Positions 1 to 9,756 of a stretch of 58,636 nt of DNA are shown piece by piece; the stretch's first letter is position 1; every line of letters starts with the position of its first letter. This DNA comes from Phycisphaerales bacterium UBA1845 (GTDB lineage Bacteria > Planctomycetota > Phycisphaerae > UBA1845), in NCBI GenBank assembly GCA_002338715.1, contig DDIR01000079.1, positions 1 through 58,636 of the forward strand. Reading direction: 5' to 3'. The notes under the pieces were generated by a model, which ran no database searches, was not told where the DNA came from, and worked only from the letters and a program-made list of their open reading frames with translations. The position numbers were made by a program, and so were the translations under genes.

Positions 1-44
1 TGAACTTCGAGGCGGGCCGAGTTGCTACTTAGCGTTACGTCGGT

Positions 45-3000
45 TTACGGCACGTGCGGTGTGATGTCCGCAGGCGTCCTCGGCTTGAGGTTGAAGTTGC
101 CTGAGAACGTGGTGATCACACCAACGATGTCGACCGGACCGGCTGGGATCGGCGTACCGACCAGCGTGTTGTCACCCGACAGACGCACATCGTTGAACGT
201 CTCGCCGGCGAGCGGGCCAACACCGTGAACAACGGTGCTACCGGAGAACCAGTTTGACGTTCCGCCACCGGTGATGGTGACGTTCTTGAGGACGACGAGC
301 GTGCTGATGATGTCGTCGTTCTCGCCAACGATGATCCCACCGTTCAGATCGGTGATCTCTTTCGGGAACGGAGCCGGAACACCAACGTTATCGATGACCG
401 TGACTTGGAACGGCGCCACGATCTCCTGTGCATCGAAGTAATCCTGCAGGGTTCCACGAATCTCGATCTGGTCACCAACGGCGGCCACTGCGAGAATCGC
501 GTCGATGTCCTCGTTTGATCCGTAGACGGTCAGACCGTTCGTACCGACGATGTCCTGAATGAAGATTTCGCGGTTCGACGAGTCAGACGCAGCGTCCACG
601 TCACTTGAAAGCACGACATCGACCACGCAGATCGGCAGCGTATCGGGGAATTCAACTTCCGGCTTGGATGCGATGTTACCGCAGTTGCAGGGGTTGTCTT
701 CCGGCAACACGCCGCAGTCGGTACCCGCACCGTTGAATACGCCGTTGGTGTTGATGCACTCGGCTTCAGTCACCACGATGCACTCCTGGTCGCCCGCACC
801 CTGGCAGCATGATCCGGGGATCAAGCTCTGCGAAGAGTTGGACGTTCCGGGTGTCGACGGGTCGGCAGGATCGTTCAACTCGAAACCGAACTGAGCTTCC
901 CAATCGCTGGCGTCATTGGTGTCGGTACCGTTCGGGATGCGATGGGCGTGATCAATTGCAAACCCTTCATCCTGAACCAGCGGTGCCGCACCGACGAGGT
1001 AGCGGTGGTCGCCAACCGTCGTGTCGAGCGTAGCCACTGCGTCGTAGGCGTTGGCCGTCAACGCAGCTTCAGAAGCCGCGGTCAACTGTGCACCGTCGCC
1101 GTTGCAGCTTGCGTCCGGAGCGCCGTTCGTCGTGCAGTACGCAATGTCTGCGGTCGGAACGAGTGCGTAGGTCTGTGAACCATTCTGCAGTTCATCGGCA
1201 AACGTGTTGTTGTTGCCGCCAACCGCGTCGAGGTTGACATCGACGGTACCAATTCCAGCACCGGTACCGATCAAGAAGAAACCGTTGCCGTTGAGTGCAT
1301 CAGACGCCGTGAAGTCGATCCGGACCGTCACCCGACGATACTGGAAGGCAGTCGTATCGCCAGCCGTATCACCGTCGATGACGATGAGGCTTCGACCGTT
1401 GAGGTTCGCGTTTGGCGTACCGAACAGTTCGATGAATTCGACATCGTCCTGGCCGGGATCGTCAGCCCAAATCTCGTTGATGAGGATGTCGCCAGGCGTC
1501 GGGACGTCGCATGCCGGGGTCAAACCTGAGCAGGAGACGCCATCACCGCGGTAAATACCGCCGTCGGCTTCACAGTCGAACTGATTGGTTTCAACACAAA
1601 CACCGTTCGGCGGGCAACAGGCACCCGTCGGAGCCGGCGTGCAGGTGTTGGCCTGGAAAATCGCAAAGTCGGCAAGGTCGACGTCAGCCGGCGAGGCGCC
1701 GTCGAGGTCGTAGGCCTCGCATCCAAATCCGAGTGCAGCACCCGGACCGTCATGGCATGCGGCAAATGCGTCGTAGTCATTGCAAACGGTGTTGTCACCA
1801 TTCCAGACACCACCGAGGTTGACTTCGCAAATACCCTGCTCGACGTTGTCGGTGCATGAACCATCCGGATTGCAGCACGCACCACGCGGGACGCATGGGT
1901 TGAAATCGCAGTTCGTACCGTCACCTTCGTAGGTGAAACCAGCCAGCAAGCAGTCATCTTCGGTCGCGAGGGCACATGACAAGCCGTCACAACAGGCACC
2001 GAAGTCACCCGCATCGAAGTTGGTTTCGCCCGGCGTGTTGTTGAGCGTTTCCGTCCAGGTGCCCGCATCGGCAATCTTCTGGAGGCTCGTAGCCGACGAA
2101 TCAGCAACGCCAATGTCGGTCATGAAGGTGCCGTCACCATCGCCACCAACCGCCACGAAGCCGCTGGTGCCAGTGTCTTGGCCGTAAGACAGCGCCTCGA
2201 CCACGAATCCGTTGAACGAAAGCACCACACCATCACCGCGTCCGCCACCGTTCTGGAAGGCCCCTGACTTGATGATGTCGACGTTGGCGACATTGATATC
2301 ACCCGCGACGAGGTATCCATCCGCCGGGATCACGCCACTGGCGATCGTCGAAAGATCGATGGTGTTGTAGAGATTGGTTCCAGTGGTGTCGTTACCGTTG
2401 TAGAACTCGAGCTTCCAGCCAGCCGTCGACTGACCGCCACCGACCGGTGAGTACAACTCGATGAATTCGAGTGCGTCATCGGTGTCGCTTCCCGGTGTGT
2501 TGTATTCGAGTTCGTTGATGACGAGCGAAACTTCGACCGGACATTCACCCGGCGTATTGGCACAGGTGTCGCCGCCATCGAAGTCACCGTTGGCCTGGAG
2601 ACATTCGCATTCGGTCAGGTCCGCACAGGTTCCGATCGGCAGACAGCACTTGTTGGTTGCGACCGGATTGCATGACACGGAGCCGCAAATTGCGCCCTGG
2701 CTGAAGTTGATACCACAGTTATCGACGAGACATTCCGTCTCGGTCACGCCATCGATGCAGCTTCCATCCGAAAGACAGCAGGCACCGAAGCATGCCGGCT
2801 CGAATGAATACGGTGACGGCGGGACGGGGTTACCCACGATGTAGCCCGGGTTGGCAGTGTCACCCGAGGAGTCTCCATCCTGAATTCCTGCTGAGATACC
2901 CACCGGACCCACGCAACCCCAGGCAATGGCGCTGTCGTTCTGGCTTGCATCCGGGGGAACGATCGAAGGAATCGGGAAGAACGTCGGGTTGAGGGCGTAG

Positions 3001-4388
3001 CTTTGACCCTGGCAGTTCGGTGCGGCGCTGTTCGGAAGTCCGAGGTCGATCGCATCGAGAAGCGCGCCCGCGGCATTGAAGATAAAGATGCGCGAACCGG
3101 CGGCTGTGTCACAGGTCGCACCGGCTGTTGCAAAAGTCGTCTCGAACTGCGACAGCGGAACACGAAGCACGTCCGCCTCGTCGAAGTTCCAATCGCAACG
3201 CAGTTCTTCATTGTCGATTCCGATGGTCGTCGCGTCGGGGGCGATGAATGCCACTGAGTTGGCGGCGATCGACATGCCCAACAGGTTGTCGGTGGTCGGC
3301 TTGTTGAAGCCGTCGTTGTTCGTGGCGTCAATGCTTCCCAGCGAAACCGGTGAACCTGAACCGTTGTAGATTTCGATCCATTCAAACGCGTTGTCGTTGC
3401 CCGATGGAGAGTGCATGACTTCGGTGATGTAAACGCTGCCGACCGTCTGAACAGCCACTTCCTGCGTCGCCGGATCGGAGGTCAGTCCTGCACCGTTGTC
3501 GTCGGTGACCGTGAATTCAAACGTATCGACGCCGCTGAAGTCGGGGCCCGTGTCCGGGACGTACCGAAGCGTGCCGTTGACGACGTGCGGTACGCCAAAT
3601 GACGAACCATTGTCCGTCAGCGTTCCGTCGGTCGGAAGTGCGGTGATGGTGAACTCATAGTTGCCGTCACCAAACTGCGCACAAAGCTGGATCGGATTGG
3701 ATTGGGTGGCCGTCTTCGTGATCGTCAATTTGCCAAGTGCGGCGGGTGGGGCTGCACCGTTGGCTGCGCCTGGCGTTAACGCGGAACCGGCGGCGTACGG
3801 GCCTGTTCCATCCGGAATCCTCGAGATACCGGTGGTCAAGCCGTTGCCGAATTCACCGCCATCAACGATGTCACCGGGATCCAGTCCCAGTGCGGTTGAC
3901 AACGAAGCGCCATCGCCCGTGGCTGACACGGCATCGAAATAGACCACCGCGTCAACCAGATTGGTCGTGGTGGCCGCACCGCCCGGGAAGATGCCTGTGT
4001 AAATCGCGATACCGTCTTCACCGTTTTGAAGCGTGTTGCTGCAACCAGCGGTACCGCAAAGAAGAATGTCTGGCGTCGGAACCACGTCGAAGTTTCCAAT
4101 CAACAGGTACTCGCCTACGGCAAGCGTACCCGAGTTGATCGGAACCACCGTGTAAGAGACGTCACCGTTTCCATTGAACAGAACCAACGAGTGTGGGGTG
4201 ACCGAGAAGTCGATCGTCGCACCGCCATCGTTGGTGAGTTCAATAAATTCGGTTGTGTCAATGCTGGTTTGATTGGCGTCGAATTCGTTGATAACCAGCG
4301 CCCCGCGTGAGGGTGTGGCCAACGCCAATCCAATTGCCAGGGCCATCCCTGTCGCACAATTGAATTTCCCAAATCCGGTTTTCCTCAT
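45..4388 (-). CDS. Secreted multi-lamin-tail-domain protein with OB-like C-terminal domain
   Basis: A 1447-residue exported protein. It opens with a Lys/Arg-containing N-terminus and a hydrophobic stretch ending near TPSRGA, read as a signal peptide. Lamin-tail-type starts (LVINEF, VYITEV, LVINELEY, ILINEIW, each followed by EFIEL or EWIEI) lie near residues 30, 318, 620 and 967. A cadherin-like segment (FTVTDDNGAG) lies near residue 290. Cys-rich repeats of the GACC..DGSC type separate the domains. A dockerin-like half (DVDLADFAIF) sits internally near residue 900. The last ~200 residues resemble the OB-fold found in secreted nucleases such as YhcR (inference). GGAGAAGACAGGTA precedes the ATG. 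It is divergent from the nuclease-like gene at 4889, with which it shares the Cys-rich repeat and a lamin-tail domain. Function unknown; probably extracellular or surface-bound. Confidence 0.9.
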   Translation of the reverse strand: MRKTGFGKFNCATGMALAIGLALATPSRGALVINEFDANQTSIDTTEFIELTNDGGATIDFSVTPHSLVLFNGNGDVSYTVVPINSGTLAVGEYLLIGNFDVVPTPDILLCGTAGCSNTLQNGEDGIAIYTGIFPGGAATTTNLVDAVVYFDAVSATGDGASLSTALGLDPGDIVDGGEFGNGLTTGISRIPDGTGPYAAGSALTPGAANGAAPPAALGKLTITKTATQSNPIQLCAQFGDGNYEFTITALPTDGTLTDNGSSFGVPHVVNGTLRYVPDTGPDFSGVDTFEFTVTDDNGAGLTSDPATQEVAVQTVGSVYITEVMHSPSGNDNAFEWIEIYNGSGSPVSLGSIDATNNDGFNKPTTDNLLGMSIAANSVAFIAPDATTIGIDNEELRCDWNFDEADVLRVPLSQFETTFATAGATCDTAAGSRIFIFNAAGALLDAIDLGLPNSAAPNCQGQSYALNPTFFPIPSIVPPDASQNDSAIAWGCVGPVGISAGIQDGDSSGDTANPGYIVGNPVPPSPYSFEPACFGACCLSDGSCIDGVTETECLVDNCGINFSQGAICGSVSCNPVATNKCCLPIGTCADLTECECLQANGDFDGGDTCANTPGECPVEVSLVINELEYNTPGSDTDDALEFIELYSPVGGGQSTAGWKLEFYNGNDTTGTNLYNTIDLSTIASGVIPADGYLVAGDINVANVDIIKSGAFQNGGGRGDGVVLSFNGFVVEALSYGQDTGTSGFVAVGGDGDGTFMTDIGVADSSATSLQKIADAGTWTETLNNTPGETNFDAGDFGACCDGLSCALATEDDCLLAGFTYEGDGTNCDFNPCVPRGACCNPDGSCTDNVEQGICEVNLGGVWNGDNTVCNDYDAFAACHDGPGAALGFGCEAYDLDGASPADVDLADFAIFQANTCTPAPTGACCPPNGVCVETNQFDCEADGGIYRGDGVSCSGLTPACDVPTPGDILINEIWADDPGQDDVEFIELFGTPNANLNGRSLIVIDGDTAGDTTAFQYRRVTVRIDFTASDALNGNGFFLIGTGAGIGTVDVNLDAVGGNNNTFADELQNGSQTYALVPTADIAYCTTNGAPDASCNGDGAQLTAASEAALTANAYDAVATLDTTVGDHRYLVGAAPLVQDEGFAIDHAHRIPNGTDTNDASDWEAQFGFELNDPADPSTPGTSNSSQSLIPGSCCQGAGDQECIVVTEAECINTNGVFNGAGTDCGVLPEDNPCNCGNIASKPEVEFPDTLPICVVDVVLSSDVDAASDSSNREIFIQDIVGTNGLTVYGSNEDIDAILAVAAVGDQIEIRGTLQDYFDAQEIVAPFQVTVIDNVGVPAPFPKEITDLNGGIIVGENDDIISTLVVLKNVTITGGGTSNWFSGSTVVHGVGPLAGETFNDVRLSGDNTLVGTPIPAGPVDIVGVITTFSGNFNLKPRTPADITPHVP

Positions 4389-4888
4389 TACCTGTCTTCT
4401 CCAAAGAATGCTGAGTAAGAGAGGATGACTTATCCCAAGCCATCATGTCATATCAGTTAGGACCCTTGTGCTTTCGTCCATGCGCGCGAATTCGCACGAC
4501 CGCCGCGCGGACGTTTCAAACAAACTGCTCCACCTGCTAAATCGGGAGACGTCTCCGATAGGTTTGTGCAAACGCAATCGACGAGTCGCTTCTTTCTCCC
4601 GTTGAGTTCTTCCTTCCGTGCCGCTGTGGGTGGCGGCTGCCAATAGAATTCTGGAGGGCACTGGGAATTCCATTGGGCCACTGAGTATAATGAATGCACG
4701 GAGGAATTGTCTACCTAAACCGCGTTTGAATTGTGTTAACTCGCCGTAAAATACAGCACATTTTGTGGATATCGGCTCAACACGACTCCGACTGTCGGGC
4801 GGGATTGGAAGCCTGCCGTTTTCCCATAACGCGCGATAACTCGTGTGGGACTTTGGGTTTGCGGCGGAAAATTTGGAGAAAATGACAG
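4389..4888. promoter_or_regulatory. 500-bp divergent intergenic region
   Basis: This stretch separates two divergently read exported-protein genes and must hold both promoters. Frames that stay open across parts of it start without a ribosome-binding site and look random in composition. A short AT-rich part near 4685-4765 is the likeliest promoter zone. I see no convincing RNA gene or repeat. Confidence 0.4.
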
Positions 4889-6778
4889 ATGTCGAAGATT
4901 CGTTTGTTATCGGGCCTCCTGGCCCTGCTTTTTTGTGCCAACGTCTCGCGGGCCGACGTCCGCATCCGGGTCGCCACATTTAACATCGAAAATTTCGACG
5001 GGGATCCCGTCCAGGAGGCAGCGGCCGTCGACATCCTCCTTCGGGTCGGGGCTGACATCGTCTGCGTTCAGGAAATCAACAACACGCCCTCCAGCGCATT
5101 CGTTGATCTGGCGACCTCTGCCGGCTACTCCTTTCGATACCTCGCTGATGGAACCAATACCTTTGATGGCAGCAACCATGCCGGCATCATGAGCAAATTC
5201 CCATTTGCGACAGCACCTGTCACTCTCAGCGCCATCGACCTCTCCGGTGACGGCAGCGCCAAGGACCTCACCCGAAACTTCGTCCGAGCCGAATTCGACA
5301 TTCCAGGGGCGGCCGAGAATTTCGTGCTCGTCGGGAACCACTGGAAATCGGGGACCGCCGACGAAGACGAATTCCGCCGATCAGTCGAAGCCCTGCGCAC
5401 CATGCAAACGACCCTTCCATTTGATTCTTCGACGATCCCCTACATCGTTGTCGGAGACATGAATGACGACATTAACGACAGTCCCGACTCTCCTTCGCAG
5501 TTCACGTCACTGCCCGGCGGCTTACCGGGCGGCTGGACCCTTGGAAGTGATCTTTCCTACCCAATCGCCAACGGCGTGTTCAAGCCCATGCAAGCCAGCA
5601 GCGGTTCGCAGCGGTTGAACCTGCTGCCCGCATTTCAAAAAGACGGGTCCGACGCGACGCGCAATTCGTCCGGTCGCCGACTCGATTACATCTGGCGCAG
5701 CAACGCGGTCACTTATGTCGATTCCGAAGTTTACGACTCTGCCGACGAAGGATTGGGCGGTGGTTTGACCAAGTTCGGTTCGCCCTTGCCCGCGGGGACG
5801 AGTGCAGCCGCCAGCGACCACTTGCTCGTTTTCGCCGACATCGACATTCCCGACAATCAATCCGGCGCGTGCTGTACGGCCTGCGGCTGTGACGACACCG
5901 TCAACGCGGCTCAATGCCTGGGTCTGGGCGGTGAATTCCGCGGTGCGGGCGTGGAATGCGGTTCCGAAATTCCGGCATGCGATGCCCTGCCCAGCAACCT
6001 GATCATCAACGAATTCGCAGTGTCACACGATGGCACTCAAGATCAGGAGTTCGTCGAAATCAAGGGCGACCCGCTCGAGTTGCTTTGCGGATTGTCGATC
6101 GTGGTGATCGAAGGTGAAACGCTTTCAAAAGGAAACGTGGACCTGCTCGTCTCGCTGGACGACTGCGGTGGCAACCCGTGTGCCCTGGACTCGGAAGGCT
6201 ACTTTGTCGCGGGCGGAATCGGTGTCGGCGCCGACCTCGTGATTGGTACGGGCATCGGCCGCTTTGAAAATGGAACGCAGACCATCGCACTGGTGCGCGA
6301 TGTATTGGTCGCCCCGAACGATGACATCGATACGGAAGTCGGCGGCGGCGATGGCGTGGAAGACGTCAGCGTCGGCACCATCCTCGATGCGGTCGGTATC
6401 ATCGACGACGACTACCCGGTCAGCGATGCGATTTACTTTGGCGCGGTGGCGATCGGACCCGATGGAACCACGGTACCCGCCGGCGGCGCCCGTTGCCCGA
6501 ACGGCGTGGACACCGACACGCTCGATGACTGGGTCGTCCTGAGCAAAGCCATTGATGGCAGTGACGGCTGCGTGCCCTTCACGCCGGGAACCGACAACCC
6601 CGCGATGTGCGGCGGCGACTTTAACGGTGACGGTCTGTTCGATTTGAGCGATTATGCGGGCATGCAGGGCTGCATGGGTTCGGCGTCGGTTGAGTGCTCA
6701 GCCATGGAACTCGACGGCATTTGCGGCATCACCATCGAGGACTACGACATCTTTGTCACTCGGCTGACTGGTCCCTAA
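4889..6778 (+). CDS. Secreted endonuclease/exonuclease/phosphatase-family protein with lamin-tail and dockerin-like domains
   Basis: A 629-residue exported protein. The signal peptide ends near FCANVSRA. Residues ~23-320 show the EEP fold motifs in order: ATFNIENF, VCVQEIN (metal-binding Glu), GNHWKSG, VVGDMNDD, LDYIW and ASDHLLVFADI (catalytic SDH). This predicts a metal-dependent phosphodiesterase, probably a nuclease. Next come a Cys-rich GACC repeat, a lamin-tail domain (LIINEFAVSH, ~372) and a C-terminal dockerin-like pair of loops (DFNGDGLFDLSDY and ITIEDYDIF). GGAGAAAATGACAG precedes the ATG. The divergent neighbour carries the same lamin-tail and Cys-rich modules, so the two may work together outside the cell (inference). 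Confidence 0.92.
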   Translation: MSKIRLLSGLLALLFCANVSRADVRIRVATFNIENFDGDPVQEAAAVDILLRVGADIVCVQEINNTPSSAFVDLATSAGYSFRYLADGTNTFDGSNHAGIMSKFPFATAPVTLSAIDLSGDGSAKDLTRNFVRAEFDIPGAAENFVLVGNHWKSGTADEDEFRRSVEALRTMQTTLPFDSSTIPYIVVGDMNDDINDSPDSPSQFTSLPGGLPGGWTLGSDLSYPIANGVFKPMQASSGSQRLNLLPAFQKDGSDATRNSSGRRLDYIWRSNAVTYVDSEVYDSADEGLGGGLTKFGSPLPAGTSAAASDHLLVFADIDIPDNQSGACCTACGCDDTVNAAQCLGLGGEFRGAGVECGSEIPACDALPSNLIINEFAVSHDGTQDQEFVEIKGDPLELLCGLSIVVIEGETLSKGNVDLLVSLDDCGGNPCALDSEGYFVAGGIGVGADLVIGTGIGRFENGTQTIALVRDVLVAPNDDIDTEVGGGDGVEDVSVGTILDAVGIIDDDYPVSDAIYFGAVAIGPDGTTVPAGGARCPNGVDTDTLDDWVVLSKAIDGSDGCVPFTPGTDNPAMCGGDFNGDGLFDLSDYAGMQGCMGSASVECSAMELDGICGITIEDYDIFVTRLTGP

Positions 6779-6907
6779 AATCCAGTTCGACTATCGGAGT
6801 TGACCGTGTCTTGACGATTGGTTTGTTAGCGCCAGGATCTTGCATTGCTGGCGCGGTCATGCTAAGAAGCAAGGGAAGACTTCGCACCGTTGGTGATCGA
6901 AAGCGCG

Positions 6908-7195
6908 ATGGAAAAGTTACGTTCATACATCCTGGCTGGTCTGTTGGCCGCAGCGGTTGCCATTCCGGCGAGCGCGTGGCACAACCACCATGATGACGGC
7001 GACCATCACGGCGGCCCGGACGAATCATGCCCGGTGTGCTACGTGGTCAAAGCCGCGTCGACCGCCGTCGCAACGTCGGCCCCTGTTTTATTCATCGCAG
7101 AAGTCAGTTGGGCACAATGCCCCGAACTCGCCCAATCGTCAGCACACCGCCCGCTCCCAATCGGGCAACCCAGAGCACCTCCCCACCTCTCCTAA
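6908..7195 (+). CDS. Small exported His-rich protein with CPVC motif
   Basis: A 95-residue product if translation starts at ATG 6908; TTG 6890 and GTG 6893 are in frame upstream, and none has a clear ribosome-binding site. The first ~25 residues form a signal peptide (hydrophobic core, PASAWH cut region). The mature protein begins with a His/Asp cluster (HNHHDDGDHH) and then CPVC followed by a hydrophobic helix. This pattern suggests metal binding in the periplasm, but I recognise no named family. The Pro-rich tail after ~70 is weak. It precedes a pseudopilin gene by 130 bp; the next exported protein also starts with a His cluster. Confidence 0.6.
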   Translation: MEKLRSYILAGLLAAAVAIPASAWHNHHDDGDHHGGPDESCPVCYVVKAASTAVATSAPVLFIAEVSWAQCPELAQSSAHRPLPIGQPRAPPHLS

Positions 7196-7325
7196 GCCGA
7201 AATCGTTTTAACCCAATCAATCGCAAATTGATCGTCGGTGTGCGCTTGCGCGCCCATCGCGTCGAAAAGCCCTAGCTGCCGATTTCCGGCGGCGCGGGAC
7301 GGCTTATTCCATAGGAGAAAATCCG

Positions 7326-8048
7326 ATGGGCAAGAGAGAATCCTTCTCTCGTCGAGGCTTCACGCTCGTGGAGCTGCTGGTTGTTGTTTCCGTTATTGCA
7401 CTATTGATCGCCATCTTGCTTCCGGCGCTTACGAAAGCCCGCAAGCAAGCCCGCCGGACAGTCTGCGCCAGCAACTTGCGCAGCATGGGACTCGCGGTGT
7501 ATGCATACGCCACGTCCAACGACGGGCACCTCGTCACCGTGGGGTTGGCCCATGGCGGGTCGGTCGATGAAGACGCGGCATGGATCAACACCTTGGAAGC
7601 TGAGTACGGCAACGCACTGGTTGCACGCTGCCCTTCGGACAAGAGCCCGCATTGGAAAGTCCCGCCGACAGGCACAACAGAACTGCGACGCGTCAGCTAT
7701 GCCACCAACTACTACACGGTGAAACCGATCGCAGACGTTGGGCCTTACGATCGGTTGAGCCTGTTTAAGAAGCCCGCGCAGACCGCGTACATGGTCGAGT
7801 TGGCTGAGCTGGGCGAGTATGCCGTCGCCGATCACGTTCATCCGGAAAAGTGGCTGATCGATCCTGAGCGAAAATCAAAAGAAGAGATGGAGGTCGAGCA
7901 GCATATCGATCGCGCCAACTATCTCTTCATCGATACGCATGTCGAATCGCTGAAATTCAAAAACACGTACGACATCGATTACGACAACAGCACGCTGACG
8001 AACATCAAGTGGATCCACAATCTCTTCGACCCAGCCGTCGCGTTCTAG
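7326..8048 (+). CDS. Prepilin-type exported protein (pseudopilin, H-X9-D type)
   Basis: 240 residues. The N-terminus is a class III prepilin signal: [10 protein letters not shown] with cleavage after Gly, Glu at mature +5 and a long hydrophobic helix ([15 protein letters not shown]). The C-terminal region has H-X9-D ([11 protein letters not shown]), the pattern of planctomycete prepilin-processing-associated proteins, with DT where DG is usual. AGGAG lies 8-12 bases before the ATG. Such proteins are very numerous in planctomycetes and usually not inside type II secretion operons. The substrate or role is unknown. Confidence 0.9.
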   Translation: MGKRESFSRRGFTLVELLVVVSVIALLIAILLPALTKARKQARRTVCASNLRSMGLAVYAYATSNDGHLVTVGLAHGGSVDEDAAWINTLEAEYGNALVARCPSDKSPHWKVPPTGTTELRRVSYATNYYTVKPIADVGPYDRLSLFKKPAQTAYMVELAELGEYAVADHVHPEKWLIDPERKSKEEMEVEQHIDRANYLFIDTHVESLKFKNTYDIDYDNSTLTNIKWIHNLFDPAVAF

Positions 8049-8169
8049 TCTCGTCGCGCGAAAGCGTTCGGTGAGCTTTTACGGTCATGAAGGTGTGCGG
8101 CGCAAAGACAAAACGACGTACCACCCAATCGAAATATAAGAATCCGATTGTTTTACCTGGAGATTTTTC

Positions 8170-8781
8170 ATGAAAAGCATTTATCAACCAGCAGTGCTGG
8201 GACTTGTCATCACTGCATCGTGCGCTTCGATCGCAAGCGCCGGCACCGAGCACCATCACGATGAAGATTTCATCGTTGGACGCAGCAGTTCTGGTCAACT
8301 CGCCGTCGAATTCAACAGCGACGAAGCGTACGAACTGCCCGAAGTTCTGCTCATTCCGGGCGACGGCTTTGGCCTCGATGATCCGGGATTTACTTTCCTG
8401 GACGCGGACGAACCGGGCGAAGATTTCTACACGCTCGCGCCGTCCGTCGAAATCGCCATCGAACTCGTCAGCAAAGACGCGGACCTTCAGGTCCTGGAGG
8501 CCACCTTGTTCTCGACATTGCTCGCCACGCCTGGCGATCAGTGGGCCATGCCAGCCGGCAACTCGTTCGACGAACATCCCTATTGGTTTGTCGATGACCC
8601 GGACTTTTCTGAACTGGGTGAAACGTTCGCCTTCAGTTTCAAACTCGTCGACCTCAGTGGAACGTACACCGATTCGACCACCTACAACGCCGAGTTCATC
8701 GCCGTGCCCGAACCGCAAAGCCTCGTGCTGGGATTGATGGGTGCGGTGGCGCTCGTGCGTCGTCGTAACCTTCGCAAGTAG
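8170..8781 (+). CDS. PEP-CTERM exported protein
   Basis: 203 residues. The signal peptide ends at ASA. The mature start has a His cluster (TEHHHDED). The body (DFIVGRSSSGQLAVEF onward) is clearly related to that of the next gene downstream. The C-terminus is a PEP-CTERM sorting tag: VPEPQ, a hydrophobic helix (LVLGLMGAVALV) and RRRNLRK. Such tags are recognised by exosortase in the inner membrane. CTGGAG precedes the ATG. The PEP-CTERM route fits the CAAX-protease-related protein at 56288. The biochemical role is unknown. Confidence 0.92.
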   Translation: MKSIYQPAVLGLVITASCASIASAGTEHHHDEDFIVGRSSSGQLAVEFNSDEAYELPEVLLIPGDGFGLDDPGFTFLDADEPGEDFYTLAPSVEIAIELVSKDADLQVLEATLFSTLLATPGDQWAMPAGNSFDEHPYWFVDDPDFSELGETFAFSFKLVDLSGTYTDSTTYNAEFIAVPEPQSLVLGLMGAVALVRRRNLRK

Positions 8782-8970
8782 GTGATTGCCTGTCCGAAGG
8801 GGACAAAGAAGTGAAGGGGCAGCGCCGGAGCGGGTTGGCAGATCATGCGCCTGCCGCCCGCCCGGCGCCGCCAGCATTATCTCCAGTGTGGTTGGGCGAG
8901 GCGACTTGTCCAAATCCGAAGTGTTTACGCAATCCCGATCTGTTGTCTGATCGGTCTTTTGGAGACAGCC

Positions 8971-9756
8971 ATGAAAGAAGCCAACTTGCAATACTCACGT
9001 GGCATGATGTTGGCCACCATTACCCTTGGCATCCTGGCTTCATCGCAGGCCGCCAGCGCCCAACATACGGGCGACGTCATCATCGGCATCAACAGCAACG
9101 GCCAACTGGCCATCAACCCCACCGGTTTCGTCCCGGACGACAACTACTTCACGCTGCCGGTCGGCGGCGTGTTCTTTCCCGGCTGGGCTGACTCGTCACC
9201 CGGGTTTGACCACCTTGTAACCGCTCAGCCGCAAGACGACATCTACCCCATGCAATCCGGGGCGTCGATCCACCTCGAAGTCGTCGGCGTCGATCCGGCA
9301 TTTCAGTTGGTGGTGCTGGGAAATCCGCCGCAATTTCTCGATACGCCCGGCGAGTCAACGTTTCTCGGCGACCACACCCTGCACGAGCACCTGACGTTTC
9401 ACATCAACAGTGATTCGCCCGACTACGACCCCGATCAATGCGTCTGGCACGCGTCGTTTCTGCTGTATGACGTTGGCTCGACAACGTACGCCGACTCGCA
9501 GCCGTTCACGTTCCAGTTCACCAACATCGACTTGCGCGATGCTGATGGCGATTTCGACGAAGACGCCGACATCGACAGCGACGACTTCGCCGCATTAGCC
9601 GCATGCCTGCAAGGCCCCAACGAAACACCAACACCAAGCGATCCGCAAGTGGGCACATGCGAAGTCGAATGCATCAACGCCTTCGATTTCGATGAGGACT
9701 TCGATGTCGATCTGGAAGATTACGCGGCGTTCTGCAACTTGGTGGCTAGCGAATAA
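8971..9756 (+). CDS. Exported dockerin-like protein, paralogue of the PEP-CTERM protein upstream
   Basis: 261 residues from ATG 8971, chosen because GGAG lies ten bases upstream and a signal peptide (LATITLGILASSQAASA) follows; the frame is open further upstream without coding character. The body starts DVIIGINSNGQLAI, matching DFIVGRSSSGQLAV of the preceding gene. The C-terminus is a planctomycete dockerin-like pair of Asp-rich loops separated by a two-Cys segment (GTCEVEC), ending VDLEDYAAF. Its stop overlaps the convergent pseudopilin gene by 11 bp. Confidence 0.9.
   Translation: MKEANLQYSRGMMLATITLGILASSQAASAQHTGDVIIGINSNGQLAINPTGFVPDDNYFTLPVGGVFFPGWADSSPGFDHLVTAQPQDDIYPMQSGASIHLEVVGVDPAFQLVVLGNPPQFLDTPGESTFLGDHTLHEHLTFHINSDSPDYDPDQCVWHASFLLYDVGSTTYADSQPFTFQFTNIDLRDADGDFDEDADIDSDDFAALAACLQGPNETPTPSDPQVGTCEVECINAFDFDEDFDVDLEDYAAFCNLVASE

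Noticed and set aside
4443..4979. Minus-strand 178-codon open frame between the two lamin-tail genes
   Set aside because: Composition is random-like, it overlaps the start of the nuclease-like gene and has no ribosome-binding site or motif.
6829..6854. GCGCCAG / CTGGCGC hairpin after the nuclease-like gene as terminator
   Set aside because: The stem is only 7 bp with a 12-base loop and no T-run; it may be chance.
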